From Oceanobacillus luteolus (GTDB taxonomy: Bacteria > Bacillota > Bacilli > Bacillales > Amphibacillaceae), in assembly GCF_023715655.1 (NCBI RefSeq), contig NZ_JAMBON010000015.1:1-64000 (forward strand): 64,000 nt of DNA, written 5' to 3'. The notes beneath the pieces are model-generated. The model ran no database searches, had not been told where the DNA came from, and worked only from the letters and a program-made list of their open reading frames with translations. Every line of letters begins with the position of its first letter. Position 1 is the first letter of the stretch. A program made the position numbers and the translations under genes. Below are positions 47,023 through 54,731 of the stretch, in pieces.

Positions 47023-47347
47023 TAAATCGCCCCTTTGTTCCAATATTTTCATATAGGAAATTTATCTTCAGTATAGCACACATGCTGCTTCATTACCTTT
47101 ATGACAAGTTAGGTTCATGTACGAACTTTCTTTATTTTGAACACGATGTCTAACTTTGAACATGTTAGGTAAAAACAGCTTTTTGCTTGTCAGAAATTGC
47201 ATTAAAGTATAATCTCACTCCCTTGTTATAGATGCAAAATTATGGATTTTCTTATTCTATGACATTTGATGACAGTTCAATCTAACTTTGGTAATCTATA
47301 CTATGGGTGTAAAAAGTGATGCGATCATACTACTAGGGGGTTATTGC
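47023..47347. other. Divergent intergenic region between the thioesterase and yutJ
   Basis: 325 bases without a gene. A plus-strand promoter TTGATG...TATACT just before 47300 is plausible for yutJ. Short repeats GTTAGGT/ACATGTTAGGT and the near-palindrome GTTCATGTACGAAC (about 47112) may be operator sites. Nothing else is recognised. Confidence 0.35.
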
Positions 47348-48409
47348 ATGAAAAGGCTAGTGATTTTAGGTGGGGGCTATGGTGGCATAAAAGTGCTCTC
47401 CGGATTGCTAGAAAATCATCTTCCAGATGATCTAGAAATTACAGTGATTGACAGAAATCCATTTCGTTCGTTGAAAACGGAATTTTATACTATTGCAGCT
47501 GGTACAGTTGCCGATTCTGAGGTTCGGGTGGATTTTCCTGAAGATAATAGAGTGAAGTATGTTTTTAGAGAAGTAACGAAAATTGATACAGAAAATAACC
47601 AAATCGTATTTGAAGAGCCGGAAGACACCATTTCCTTTGATTATTTAGTCATCGGACTTGGTTGTGAAGATAATTTTCATGGAGTTAAAGGCGCTGAGGA
47701 ATTCACGGAAAGTGTACAAACCTTTGCAAAGGCAAGACATACTGGAGTTGCAGTCGGCAACTTGAATGCCTATGGCAGAGTAACTGTTGTAGGCGCAGGT
47801 CTGAGCGGAATTGAAGTCGCATCTGAAATCCGTGAAAGCCGTCCAGATCTGAATATCCGTTTACTTGACCGTGGTCCAACTGTTTTAAAAGCATTTGATG
47901 AAAAGATCCAAAACCATGTCGAGCAGTGGTTTATTGCTAACGATGTGGATGTGATCCATCACTCCAATGTGGAATACGTCGAAAAGGATGGCGTTTGTAA
48001 TAATGGAGTTTGCTATTTAAATGATGTAACGATTTGGACAGCTGGTGTACGTCCGGTCTATTTAGTCCGAGAATTGCCTTTCAAAAAGGACCAGCATGAA
48101 AAAGTAATAGTAAATGAATTTTTCCAAGTACCCGAAAAGCAAAACATATATGTTCTTGGTGATTGCGCATCTTCTGAGCATTCCCCAAGTGCACAATTGG
48201 CGGGAATGCAAGGTGAGCAAATCGCTGAAATATTACTTGCCATCTTCCGCGGCAAAGAACCAAGAAAGCCACGTCCAATAAAACTACGTGGAACCCTTGG
48301 ATCCTTAGGAAAATCCGATGGATTCGGCAACATGATGACCATGCCTTTCACCGGCCTACTCCCCCGTTTAGCAAAATCAGGAGTACTTTGGTTGAATAAG
48401 AGGCATTAA
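47348..48409 (+). CDS. yutJ: FAD-dependent NADH dehydrogenase-like protein (YutJ)
   Basis: 353 residues of the type II NADH dehydrogenase family: FAD loop LVILGGGYGGIKVL (4-17), NAD(P) loop VTVVGAGLSGIEVA (about 139-152) and the late FAD motif NIYVLGDCASS (about 272-282). It lacks the long C-terminal membrane anchor of Ndh and resembles B. subtilis YutJ, whose substrate is not known to me. GGGGGTTATTGC precedes ATG 47348. A DUF1450 protein, adjacent to yutJ in B. subtilis, is far away here (3012). Confidence 0.85.
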   Translation: MKRLVILGGGYGGIKVLSGLLENHLPDDLEITVIDRNPFRSLKTEFYTIAAGTVADSEVRVDFPEDNRVKYVFREVTKIDTENNQIVFEEPEDTISFDYLVIGLGCEDNFHGVKGAEEFTESVQTFAKARHTGVAVGNLNAYGRVTVVGAGLSGIEVASEIRESRPDLNIRLLDRGPTVLKAFDEKIQNHVEQWFIANDVDVIHHSNVEYVEKDGVCNNGVCYLNDVTIWTAGVRPVYLVRELPFKKDQHEKVIVNEFFQVPEKQNIYVLGDCASSEHSPSAQLAGMQGEQIAEILLAIFRGKEPRKPRPIKLRGTLGSLGKSDGFGNMMTMPFTGLLPRLAKSGVLWLNKRH

Positions 48410-48416
48410 TTCAACT

Positions 48417-48640
48417 AAGGCTGAAGCGGCCGTTTAGGGACGGCCGAACTGCGCCCCACAGGACGTGGGGTGGTTCGATGTTGCCCCAGGATGGGGCGTT
48501 CTTAGTCGAACTTCCCCTATTTCAGGAAGATAAAGGAAACACAGCGACGCAAGGAGCCGATGATGACTTATCGACCGGAAGTACATGAAGTTCGGGCAGT
48601 CCCTGGCCGCAGAAGCTAGCCGTAACAAAAGCAAAAACAC
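48417..48640 (+). repeat. Structured intergenic repeat, family 2, copy 1 (with AGGA cassette)
   Basis: It shares with 59645-59828 (opposite strand) the blocks GTTTAGGGACG, ATAAAGGAAACACAGCGAC, TGACTTATCGAC and GCAGTCCCTG, and AGAAGCTAGCCG. AGGGAC pairs with GTCCCT in both copies. CCGAACT (48444-48450) pairs with AGTTCGG (48589-48595); the second copy has TCAAACT/AGTTTGA at the same places. The AGGA-hairpin cassette at 48454-48510 is inserted between two GAACT repeats and is missing from copy 2. Confidence 0.8.
48454..48510 (+). repeat. AGGA-loop hairpin cassette in family 2 copy 1
   Basis: Hairpin 1 is CCCCAC-AGGAC-GTGGGG (48454-48470). Hairpin 2 is GCCCC-AGGAT-GGGGC (48483-48497), enclosed by TTCGA/TCGAA (48474-48478 with 48506-48510). 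The layout and the GTTGCC and TTAGTC linkers match the cassette in family 1 copy C. Confidence 0.7.
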
Positions 48641-48644
48641 CAAA

Positions 48645-48692
48645 AATCCCACATGATACCGGTATCAGCCGATAATCATGCGGGATTTTTTA
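48645..48692 (+). terminator. Terminator downstream of yutJ and the family 2 repeat
   Basis: AATCCC.ACATGAT pairs with ATCATG.GGGATT, followed by TTTT. It would place the whole repeat in the yutJ 3' UTR. Confidence 0.8.
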
Positions 48693-48705
48693 TGTACGTG
48701 TAAAC

Positions 48706-48759
48706 TTTACATAAACCTTATACTACATTCACCCTCCATTAACACTCCCCTTCTATAAT
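48706..48759 (+). promoter_or_regulatory. Candidate PhoP box and promoter of the 19-residue peptide gene
   Basis: Four hexamers at an exact 11-bp period: TTTACA (48706), CTTATA (48717), TTCACC (48728), TTAACA (48739), then TATAAT at 48754-48759. The PhoP consensus is TT(A/T/C)ACA repeated every 11 bp, upstream of the -10 box. Two hexamers match fully, one at five positions and one poorly. Confidence 0.5.
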
Positions 48760-48790
48760 GAAAGTAAGAGAATGTAGTGGAGGTGGAGAC

Positions 48791-48850
48791 ATGCGTTTTA
48801 CCTTTAAACTTACTGTTAGTTTGATTGCTGCATTTCTTTGGTTTTTCTAA
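48791..48850 (+). CDS. 19-residue hydrophobic peptide, possibly Pho-controlled
   Basis: ATG 48791 to TAA 48850 encodes MRFTFKLTVSLIAAFLWFF: two basic residues and then one hydrophobic segment. GGAGGTGG ends 4-5 bases before the start and TATAAT lies 31 bases upstream of it, giving a short leader of about 25 bases. No family is recognised. Its stop codon overlaps that of the convergent HAD phosphatase gene (48847). The tight promoter, ribosome site and ORF arrangement supports a real gene, but the length gives no statistical support. Confidence 0.5.
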   Translation: MRFTFKLTVSLIAAFLWFF

Positions 48851-49710
48851 TTTTTTTCTATTAATATACTTTCTATTAATGCTGCCACGCCGTCTTCTAT
48901 GTTTGATTTCGTGACTCCATCGGCTAATTGTTTGATTTCATCGGAAGCATTTCCCATTGCGATTCCTTTACCAGCCGCCTGAAGCATACTGACATCATTC
49001 CAGTTATCCCCTACAGCTACAATATCTTCCATGGGAATGTTTAAACGATCAGCCAAGTTTTTTAGCGCTACTCCTTTTTGTGCTTGAGGGTGGTTGAATT
49101 CCAGGTTAATGTCTCCTGAGGATGTGATGACAAGCTCCTTCTCTTTACCAAGCGAAGCACGTACCCCTGCAAGTTTCTCAGGCTTTAAACTGAAACCTAG
49201 TATTTTATAGATAACCACATCATCCATTTCAAAAATCAAATCATAATCATCAATGAATTCAACCGGTTCATTCTGAAAACGGAGGTGTGCATTGGCACGA
49301 ATTTCTTCTTCGGTAAGATTCGGATTTGCCGATTTCATAATATCAACCAATACTTCAACAAAATATTCCCTGCTCGCGGAGTAAATTCCTTTATTCGTGA
49401 AGAACTCAAGATACATCTCCGCTTCCCTGCATACGGATAAAACTTCTTTAGCGACATCACGATTCATCTTTACTTCATGCAATAATTCTCCGTCTTCATC
49501 ATAGATCGTCGCACCATTCAAGCTAATAACCGGAGAAGTGATCCCTGCCGCCTGCAATGGTTTGGAAGCAGAGTCCCATGACCTGCCAGTCGCTACTACA
49601 AAACGGATTCCTTGATCCACTGCTTTTTTTATCGCTGCAGCATTATTTTCGCTTACTTGACCTATTTCATTTAATAATGTTCCATCTAAATCAGAAGCAA
49701 TTAGTTTCAT
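48847..49710 (-). CDS. Cof-type HAD-IIB family phosphatase
   Basis: 287 residues. Motif I is DLDGTLL (Asp7 nucleophile, Asp9), motif II SLNGA near 82, motif III lysine within the KGVALKNLADRL region, and motif IV VGDNWNDVSML (about 236-246). The cap is type C2b. It dephosphorylates sugar phosphates or nucleotide cofactors such as FMN or PLP; the substrate is unknown. GAGGAGAATAAT precedes ATG 49710. It overlaps the peptide gene tail-to-tail by three to four bases. Confidence 0.9.
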   Translation of the reverse strand: MKLIASDLDGTLLNEIGQVSENNAAAIKKAVDQGIRFVVATGRSWDSASKPLQAAGITSPVISLNGATIYDEDGELLHEVKMNRDVAKEVLSVCREAEMYLEFFTNKGIYSASREYFVEVLVDIMKSANPNLTEEEIRANAHLRFQNEPVEFIDDYDLIFEMDDVVIYKILGFSLKPEKLAGVRASLGKEKELVITSSGDINLEFNHPQAQKGVALKNLADRLNIPMEDIVAVGDNWNDVSMLQAAGKGIAMGNASDEIKQLADGVTKSNIEDGVAALIESILIEKN

Positions 49711-49880
49711 ATTATTCTCCTCAATGATTCATATTAATTTTAATTATACACGTACTATATCATTATTTACAGAATCCTTTACGTTAAGAATATGTAAATA
49801 CTGCTCCTGTATCAATTGCTTGAATTCTTCCATCCAATTTGAAACAATGATAGAAAATGATTGGGAAGGGAGATTAATTC

Positions 49881-50528
49881 ATGAAGGTATTACTAATAGG
49901 TGCGAATGGCCAAATCGGACAGCATATTATTCGATTGGCAAAAGAAGATGAGGAATTTTCCCTAACAGCAATGGTACGTAAACAAGAACAATTGGAAGAA
50001 AATAAAGCACAAGGAACAAATGCAGTGCTTGCTGACCTAGAAGGTTCAGTGGAAAACTTGCGCAACGTGATGGAAGGTATGGATGCAGTCGTCTTTACTG
50101 CTGGTTCTGGTGGACATACCGGCGCAGATAAAACGATTCTCGTTGACCTGGACGGTGCTGTTAAAGCGATCGAAGCGGCTGAAGCAGCAAACGTGGACCG
50201 CTTCATCATGATTAGTGCATTCCAAGCTAACAATCGTGAAGTCTGGGCTGATAGTAAAATCAAGCATTACATGGCAGCAAAGCATTACGCCGATCGTTTT
50301 CTTTTAAATAGTAAATTAAACTATACGATTCTGCGCCCAGGTGGTTTACTGAACGAGTCTGGCACAGGAAAAGTCTTGGCTGGAGAGTTGAAAGAGTATG
50401 GTTCCATCCCTAGAGAAGATGTAGCAAGAACCGTAATTGCCAGCCTTAAAAATGAAAATACTCACCGTCGATCCTTCGATTTATTAACTGGAGATCAGTC
50501 GATCGAAGAGGCACTCAACAGCCTGTAA
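49881..50528 (+). CDS. yhfK: NAD(P)-binding SDR-like protein (YhfK)
   Basis: 215 residues, atypical short-chain dehydrogenase/NmrA type. The nucleotide loop is LLIGANGQIGQHI (4-16), and FTAGSGGHTGADKTILVDLDGA (about 73-94) and ILRPGGLLNESGTG (about 151-164) match B. subtilis YhfK closely. The catalytic tyrosine region is AAKHYADRFL. The reaction is unknown. GGGAAGGGAG precedes the start. A terminator and the second tandem array follow. Confidence 0.88.
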   Translation: MKVLLIGANGQIGQHIIRLAKEDEEFSLTAMVRKQEQLEENKAQGTNAVLADLEGSVENLRNVMEGMDAVVFTAGSGGHTGADKTILVDLDGAVKAIEAAEAANVDRFIMISAFQANNREVWADSKIKHYMAAKHYADRFLLNSKLNYTILRPGGLLNESGTGKVLAGELKEYGSIPREDVARTVIASLKNENTHRRSFDLLTGDQSIEEALNSL

Positions 50529-50536
50529 AAGATATA

Positions 50537-50573
50537 AACTCGAATGAGCTTAAATGCTTATTCGAGTTTTTTG
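50537..50573 (+). terminator. yhfK terminator
   Basis: A 13-bp perfect stem, AACTCGAATGAGC/GCTTATTCGAGTT (one G-T), 6-nt loop, followed by TTTTTT. Confidence 0.9.
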
Positions 50574-50608
50574 TTGGAGAGAGTTCTTCTATTGAAAGGT
50601 ACTGCTTT

Positions 50609-50895
50609 AATGTAGAGAATAAACTTACATGAGAGCTCTCCTCTTGTCAGATTATCCTTCAATACAGAGAGTAAACTTACATGAGAGCCCTCCTCTTGTC
50701 AGATTATCCTTCAATACAGAGAGTAAACTTACATGAGAGCCCTCCTCTTGTCAGATTATCTTTCAATACAGAGAGTAAACTGACATGAGAGCCCTCCTCT
50801 TGTCACATTATCCTTCAATACAGAGAGTAAACTGACATGAGAGCCCTCCTCTTGTCAGATTATCTTTCAATACAGAGAGTAAACTGACATGAAAA
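50609..50895 (+). repeat. Tandem array of 52-bp units (five and a half copies)
   Basis: AATACAGAGA-type starts fall at 50609 (variant), 50661, 50713, 50765, 50817 and 50869, exactly 52 bases apart. Each unit contains TGACATGAG or TTACATGAG, a GC-rich 7-base middle and CTCTTGTCA, an imperfect hairpin. The sequence is unrelated to the 52-bp units at 43446-44010. It lies between the yhfK terminator and the terminator of the dioxygenase gene; no ORF is supported. Confidence 0.9.
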
Positions 50896-50919
50896 CGCTA
50901 TTCTCATCAAATACAATAA

Positions 50920-50949
50920 AAACCCCCACTCTCATAAAGAGTGCGGGGA
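50920..50949 (-). terminator. Terminator of the ring-cleavage dioxygenase gene
   Basis: CCCCACTCT/AGAGTGCGGGG stem with a one-base bulge; the minus strand continues into GTTTTTAT. Confidence 0.85.
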
Positions 50950-50960
50950 TGAAAAACTAA

Positions 50961-51944
50961 TTAATTATATTCTTTTTCAAAATTCACCGTACTTCTTACC
51001 GTATCAATCGGGCGGACCAGTTTTTCAATTTGTTCACGTTTTGGTTCTAGGAACGGTGGGAGGGATAGTTTTTCTCCAAGTGTTTCATAAGGTTCATCTC
51101 CCATAAATCCAGGTCCATCTGTCGCAAATTCGAATAAAATTTGCGGAGCTACACGTGCATATAAAGAACCGAAGAAGAAGCGGTCAACAAATCCTGATGT
51201 TTGGAAGCCGAAGCTGTGCATGCGATTCGTCCACTCATCAAGTACAGAACGGTCTTCCACACGAAACGCTGCATGGTGTACTGTACCAAATCCTTGTCTA
51301 TGCGGTGGCAATACTACGTTTTTCTCAACAATAACTTGAGCGCCATTTCCACCTTCGCCGACTTCAAATAAATGAGCTCCATTTTCTGTAGCTATTTCTT
51401 TAAACTGAAGAACTTTTTCCATCATCTCTTTAAAATAATCGAATTCTGCAATCCGAATAAAAATCGGTCCTAGGCCAGTAATCGCATACTCTAATGGAAT
51501 CGGACCATTTTTCCAAGGAACCCCTGAAGCAATACCTTTGTTATTCTCATCAGAAATAAGCTGATAATTTTGATCATCGAAGTCAACGAAAGAAAGAGTT
51601 TTCTTACCGAATTGCTCTTTAATCCCAGTGTGTTTCACTTCGAGACGGTCAAAACGTTTTTCCCAGTATTCGATGGCCTCGTCACTCGGTACACGGAAAG
51701 AAGTCTTGTAAATTTCATTCGTACCATGTACACCTTTAGGAATGCCCGGGAAGTCAAAGAACGTCATGTCTGTTCCGGCGTTCCCTTCATCATCTGCGAA
51801 AAATAAATGATAGGTTTGGATATCGTCTTGGTTTACCGTTTTCTTCACGAGACGCATTCCTAATACGTAAGTAAAAAATTTATAGTTTTCCTCTGCACTG
51901 CTAGTAATTGCAGTAACGTGGTGGATTCCTTTTAAATGATTCAT
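50961..51944 (-). CDS. Ring-cleaving dioxygenase/glyoxalase (VOC) family (MhqO/MhqA-like)
   Basis: 327 residues, two VOC modules. Metal ligands are in GIHHVTAI (His8/His9), TVHHAAFRV (about 223-231) and ILFEFATDGPGF, as in extradiol-type dioxygenases of the B. subtilis MhqA/MhqE/MhqO group, which handle hydroquinones and catechols under MhqR control. GGAGGGTGAGAC precedes ATG 51944. A 15-bp triple repeat lies just upstream and may be the operator. The substrate is inferred from relatives only. Confidence 0.87.
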   Translation of the reverse strand: MNHLKGIHHVTAITSSAEENYKFFTYVLGMRLVKKTVNQDDIQTYHLFFADDEGNAGTDMTFFDFPGIPKGVHGTNEIYKTSFRVPSDEAIEYWEKRFDRLEVKHTGIKEQFGKKTLSFVDFDDQNYQLISDENNKGIASGVPWKNGPIPLEYAITGLGPIFIRIAEFDYFKEMMEKVLQFKEIATENGAHLFEVGEGGNGAQVIVEKNVVLPPHRQGFGTVHHAAFRVEDRSVLDEWTNRMHSFGFQTSGFVDRFFFGSLYARVAPQILFEFATDGPGFMGDEPYETLGEKLSLPPFLEPKREQIEKLVRPIDTVRSTVNFEKEYN

Positions 51945-51957
51945 GTCTCACCCTCCA

Positions 51958-51993
51958 TTAATTCATATATCATTAATTAATATATCTTTAATT
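51958..51993. promoter_or_regulatory. 15-bp direct repeats upstream of the dioxygenase gene
   Basis: TTAATT occurs at 51958, 51973 and 51988, each time followed or preceded by ATATATC, an exact 15-bp period next to the start codon. A regulator binding side by side is possible. The sequence is very AT-rich. Confidence 0.35.
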
Positions 51994-52046
51994 CAGTATA
52001 TGTATATCGTAACATGAACAAATGCATTAGTCAACGAAGAAAAATA

Positions 52047-52078
52047 AATGCCCCAACCTGATAAAAGGAAGGGGCATT
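52047..52078 (-). terminator. Terminator of the DUF378 gene
   Basis: AATGCCCC/GGGGCATT with a 16-nt loop; the minus strand continues into TATTTTTC. Confidence 0.85.
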
Positions 52079-52081
52079 ATC

Positions 52082-52405
52082 TTATGGATTTTGATCTCGA
52101 TTATTATCCTGTTTGTCACGGTCCAAACGATATTCTGGATCAAAGTCATCAGCAAACTCCGTTCCAAAGGACGTTTGGTTTGTGGCACGCACCCTATCAG
52201 AGCTTGTTGCGACATCGGGTTCAAAGAAAAAGCTAAGACAAATTAAACCTGAAAGGCCGACGAGCCCGTAAATGAGTCTGGATAATGCGGCATCCTGTCC
52301 ACCAAAAATACTTGCGACAAGGTCAAATTGGAATAAAGCAATAAGACCCCAGTTAATAGCACCGATAATAACTAATGTAAGTGCAATTCTTCGTAATGTC
52401 TCCAT
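52082..52405 (-). CDS. DUF378 small membrane protein with acidic C-terminal tail
   Basis: 107 residues. Two helices with the DUF378 pattern (TLRRIALTLVIIGAINWGLIALFQFDLVA, then LSRLIYGLVGLSGL) occupy residues 2-60, and a hydrophilic D/R/N-rich tail of about 45 residues follows. Typical DUF378 proteins end soon after the second helix, so the tail is an extension. AGGAGGTGTCTTT precedes ATG 52405; the longer reading to 52465 is not supported. The function is unknown. Confidence 0.85.
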   Translation of the reverse strand: METLRRIALTLVIIGAINWGLIALFQFDLVASIFGGQDAALSRLIYGLVGLSGLICLSFFFEPDVATSSDRVRATNQTSFGTEFADDFDPEYRLDRDKQDNNRDQNP

Positions 52406-52524
52406 AAAGACACCTCCTAAGGTATTTACAACCTTAGCTTTTCTATTTTTGGCTAGTTTATACATAATAAAAGAATCGATATAAATAAAAAAATTACTAA
52501 TACCGCTTATCCAAATAACAACAT

Positions 52525-53214
52525 TTAAAGCATGATTATAACGAGTATAGGAGCAATCACAGAAACGATAACAGCACTGATTACCATCGCAATCGTGCTG
52601 ATGGAACCTTCAAGTTCACTTCTACCCATACTATTAGCCGTCCCCATTGCGTGGGAAGCACTACCTAAGCCAATTCCCCGGCCGATAGGAGACGACAACT
52701 TAAACAACTTAAATATCAAAGGACTCATGAGAACACCACTTACACCAGCAATAACAACAAAAACTGCTGCGAGTGACATCGATCCTTCCAGTGATTCAGC
52801 AATAGAGACTGCTACAGGTGTTGTCACTGATTTCGGTACAATCGAAAGAATCAGTTCCCGTTCAAATCCAAATAGTTTTGTAAACAGGAGGCCTGTTGAT
52901 ACTCCGATAAAAGAGCCGGCAGTAACACCCGAAAGAATGGGTACAGCAAGTTTTTTCAGACGTTCAAAGTGATTGTACAGCGGGAGTGCCAGTGCCACAA
53001 CAGCTGGTCCCATAAGGAAATCAATCCACGCTCCGCCAAGTTGATACGTTTCATAAGGTATATTGAAAACGAGCAGTAAAATAATGATGATTACTGAAAC
53101 AGCAATAATCGGCTGAGTAAATGGAGTATTTATTTTTTTATGAATCGGAACCATTGCAGCATATACCCCGACGGTGATGATAATAGCGATTATGCCAAAA
53201 ATAATCTCAGTCAT
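52525..53214 (-). CDS. lrgB: LrgB/CidB family membrane protein (YwbG-like)
   Basis: 229 residues, seven or eight helices, with the family pattern LSIVPKSVTTPVAVSIAESLEG (about 121-142) and GIGLGSASHAMGTANSMG (about 188-205). LrgB/CidB proteins act with holin-like LrgA/CidA in murein hydrolase control or as pyruvate/overflow transporters. The start overlaps the LrgA-like gene by 8 bases. GGAAGG precedes ATG 53214. Confidence 0.92.
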   Translation of the reverse strand: MTEIIFGIIAIIITVGVYAAMVPIHKKINTPFTQPIIAVSVIIIILLLVFNIPYETYQLGGAWIDFLMGPAVVALALPLYNHFERLKKLAVPILSGVTAGSFIGVSTGLLFTKLFGFERELILSIVPKSVTTPVAVSIAESLEGSMSLAAVFVVIAGVSGVLMSPLIFKLFKLSSPIGRGIGLGSASHAMGTANSMGRSELEGSISTIAMVISAVIVSVIAPILVIIML

Positions 53215-53581
53215 GCTGCACTTCCTTCCTCCGTGCTAAATATTCACTAACAGCACCGCTGCCCCCCATTACAAGTGCTGTACTGATAATTGTTATGGAT
53301 AGCAATAAAACACCTCTGACACTAAATACAGCATCAAAATATTCTATAAATCCGACGGTTACGGGAATGAAAAATAAAGTGAGATGTTTTAATAATAATG
53401 AGGTGCCCTCTTCAATCCACCGAAGCTTTACAATTCCAAGCTTCAATAAAGCAAATAAAAGGAGCATACCGATTACACTTCCTGGTATAAAAAGCTGAAA
53501 AGCCTCCTGCAGAAAATTCCCGACAAGAAGCAATACATATAAAAAGAAAATATGTGTGATGATCCTAAATAGTCTTACCAA
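53207..53581 (-). CDS. lrgA: LrgA/CidA family holin-like protein (YwbH-like)
   Basis: About 124 residues, four helices, with the LrgA pattern FIPGSVIGMLLLFALLKLGIV and LFFIPVTVGFIEY (about 82-94). TTG 53581 is preceded by AAGGTGG at 7-base spacing and gives the expected family N-terminus; the ATG at 53620 lacks a site. Partner of the LrgB-like protein in a two-gene operon. No LysR or LytTR regulator gene lies next to it. Confidence 0.9.
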   Translation of the reverse strand: MVRLFRIITHIFFLYVLLLVGNFLQEAFQLFIPGSVIGMLLLFALLKLGIVKLRWIEEGTSLLLKHLTLFFIPVTVGFIEYFDAVFSVRGVLLLSITIISTALVMGGSGAVSEYLARRKEVQHD

Positions 53582-53646
53582 ATAAAAGCCACCTTCTTTT
53601 CCACAGTAAAAAAACAACATTACCAGTATAGCGCTACAAGCAAAAT

Positions 53647-53674
53647 AAGACTAGCCCACCGGCTAGTCTTATTT
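53647..53674. terminator. Terminator between pstB and the lrgAB pair
   Basis: AAGACTAGCC/GGCTAGTCTT, 4-nt loop. The minus strand continues into ATTTTG, ending the pst operon. Confidence 0.85.
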
Positions 53675-53690
53675 ATAATTATAAACACTC

Positions 53691-54521
53691 TTAGCCGAAT
53701 CGACCAGAGATGTAATCTTCTGTACGGCTATCACTAGGATTGGTGAAAAGCTTGTCCGTTTCCTCAAACTCAACAACTTCCCCATTTAAGAAGAAGGCAG
53801 TTTTATTGGAGATTCGGGCAGCTTGCTGCATATTATGCGTTACCATGATGATGGAATAATCCTTCTGTAATTCTTGGACCAGTTCCTCAATTCTTAATGT
53901 AGACTTCGGATCGAGTGCGGAAGTCGGTTCATCCATCAAAATAACATCCGGCTCAATGGCAAGACAGCGGGCAATACAAAGACGCTGCTGCTGACCTCCA
54001 GATAAACCAAAAGCGTTATCTTTTAGACGATCTTTCACTTCATCCCACAAGGATGCTCCTTGAAGACTTTTTTCCACAATTTCATCCAAAACCTTTTTGT
54101 TACGAATTCCATGGATTCTTGGTCCATAAGCAACATTATCATAAATTGATTTAGGGAATGGATTTGCCTTCTGGAACACCATACCGACCTGTGTTCGAAG
54201 AGCTTCAACTTGAAAGTCTTTATCAAGGATATTTTTCCCCTTAAATTTAATCTCACCGGTTGTCCGCACACCTGGAACGAGTTCCACCATTCTATTTAAG
54301 GTTTTAATGTATGTTGATTTTCCACATCCAGAAGGGCCGATAATAGCTGTTACTTCATTCTCATTAAAAGACAAATCAATACCTTTTAATGCGTGTGTGT
54401 CGCTATACCAAAGGTTAAGGTCGTTCGTTTCGAATACAGAACGTTTTCCATTATCCTTTTGTGAGACCGAGTTTCCATTTATCTTCACATTGATTGATTG
54501 TTTATCTGATTGCGGACTCAT
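53691..54521 (-). CDS. pstB: Phosphate ABC transporter ATP-binding protein PstB (second copy)
   Basis: 276 residues. Walker [10 protein letters not shown], the phosphate-specific [10 protein letters not shown]-like helix ([16 protein letters not shown]), signature [16 protein letters not shown], Walker [14 protein letters not shown] and switch MVTHNMQQ. About 25 hydrophilic residues precede the ABC fold. AAGGAGAG lies before ATG 54521; the longer start at 54593 is unsupported. It is the last gene of the pst operon. B. subtilis also has two pstB paralogues in tandem. Confidence 0.95.
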   Translation of the reverse strand: MSPQSDKQSINVKINGNSVSQKDNGKRSVFETNDLNLWYSDTHALKGIDLSFNENEVTAIIGPSGCGKSTYIKTLNRMVELVPGVRTTGEIKFKGKNILDKDFQVEALRTQVGMVFQKANPFPKSIYDNVAYGPRIHGIRNKKVLDEIVEKSLQGASLWDEVKDRLKDNAFGLSGGQQQRLCIARCLAIEPDVILMDEPTSALDPKSTLRIEELVQELQKDYSIIMVTHNMQQAARISNKTAFFLNGEVVEFEETDKLFTNPSDSRTEDYISGRFG

Positions 54522-54657
54522 TCTATTCTCTCTCCTTACTACTGAATTTCTCCAGCTTTGATTAAAGGTTATGCTGGAAGTTGTTGCGAGCAAAGATCGT
54601 ATCAGACGAAGGATGCTAAAGAAATCTTAATGTAGCAATCTTCCAGTTTGTCATGTC

Positions 54658-54693
54658 AAATGCCGAAAAACACCTGATAGGGTCTCGGCATTT
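54658..54693 (-). other. Intergenic hairpin between the two pstB genes
   Basis: AAATGCCGA pairs with TCGGCATTT, 18-nt loop, no T-run. Probably an mRNA processing or stability element within the pst transcript. Confidence 0.55.
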
Positions 54694-54731
54694 GAATACA
54701 TCTATTCACAAGTAACTTTTGCCTGTGAGTA

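Noticed and set aside
43446-50895. The two 52-bp arrays as CRISPR arrays
   Set aside because: The whole unit repeats; there are no unique spacers between short conserved repeats, and no cas genes are nearby.
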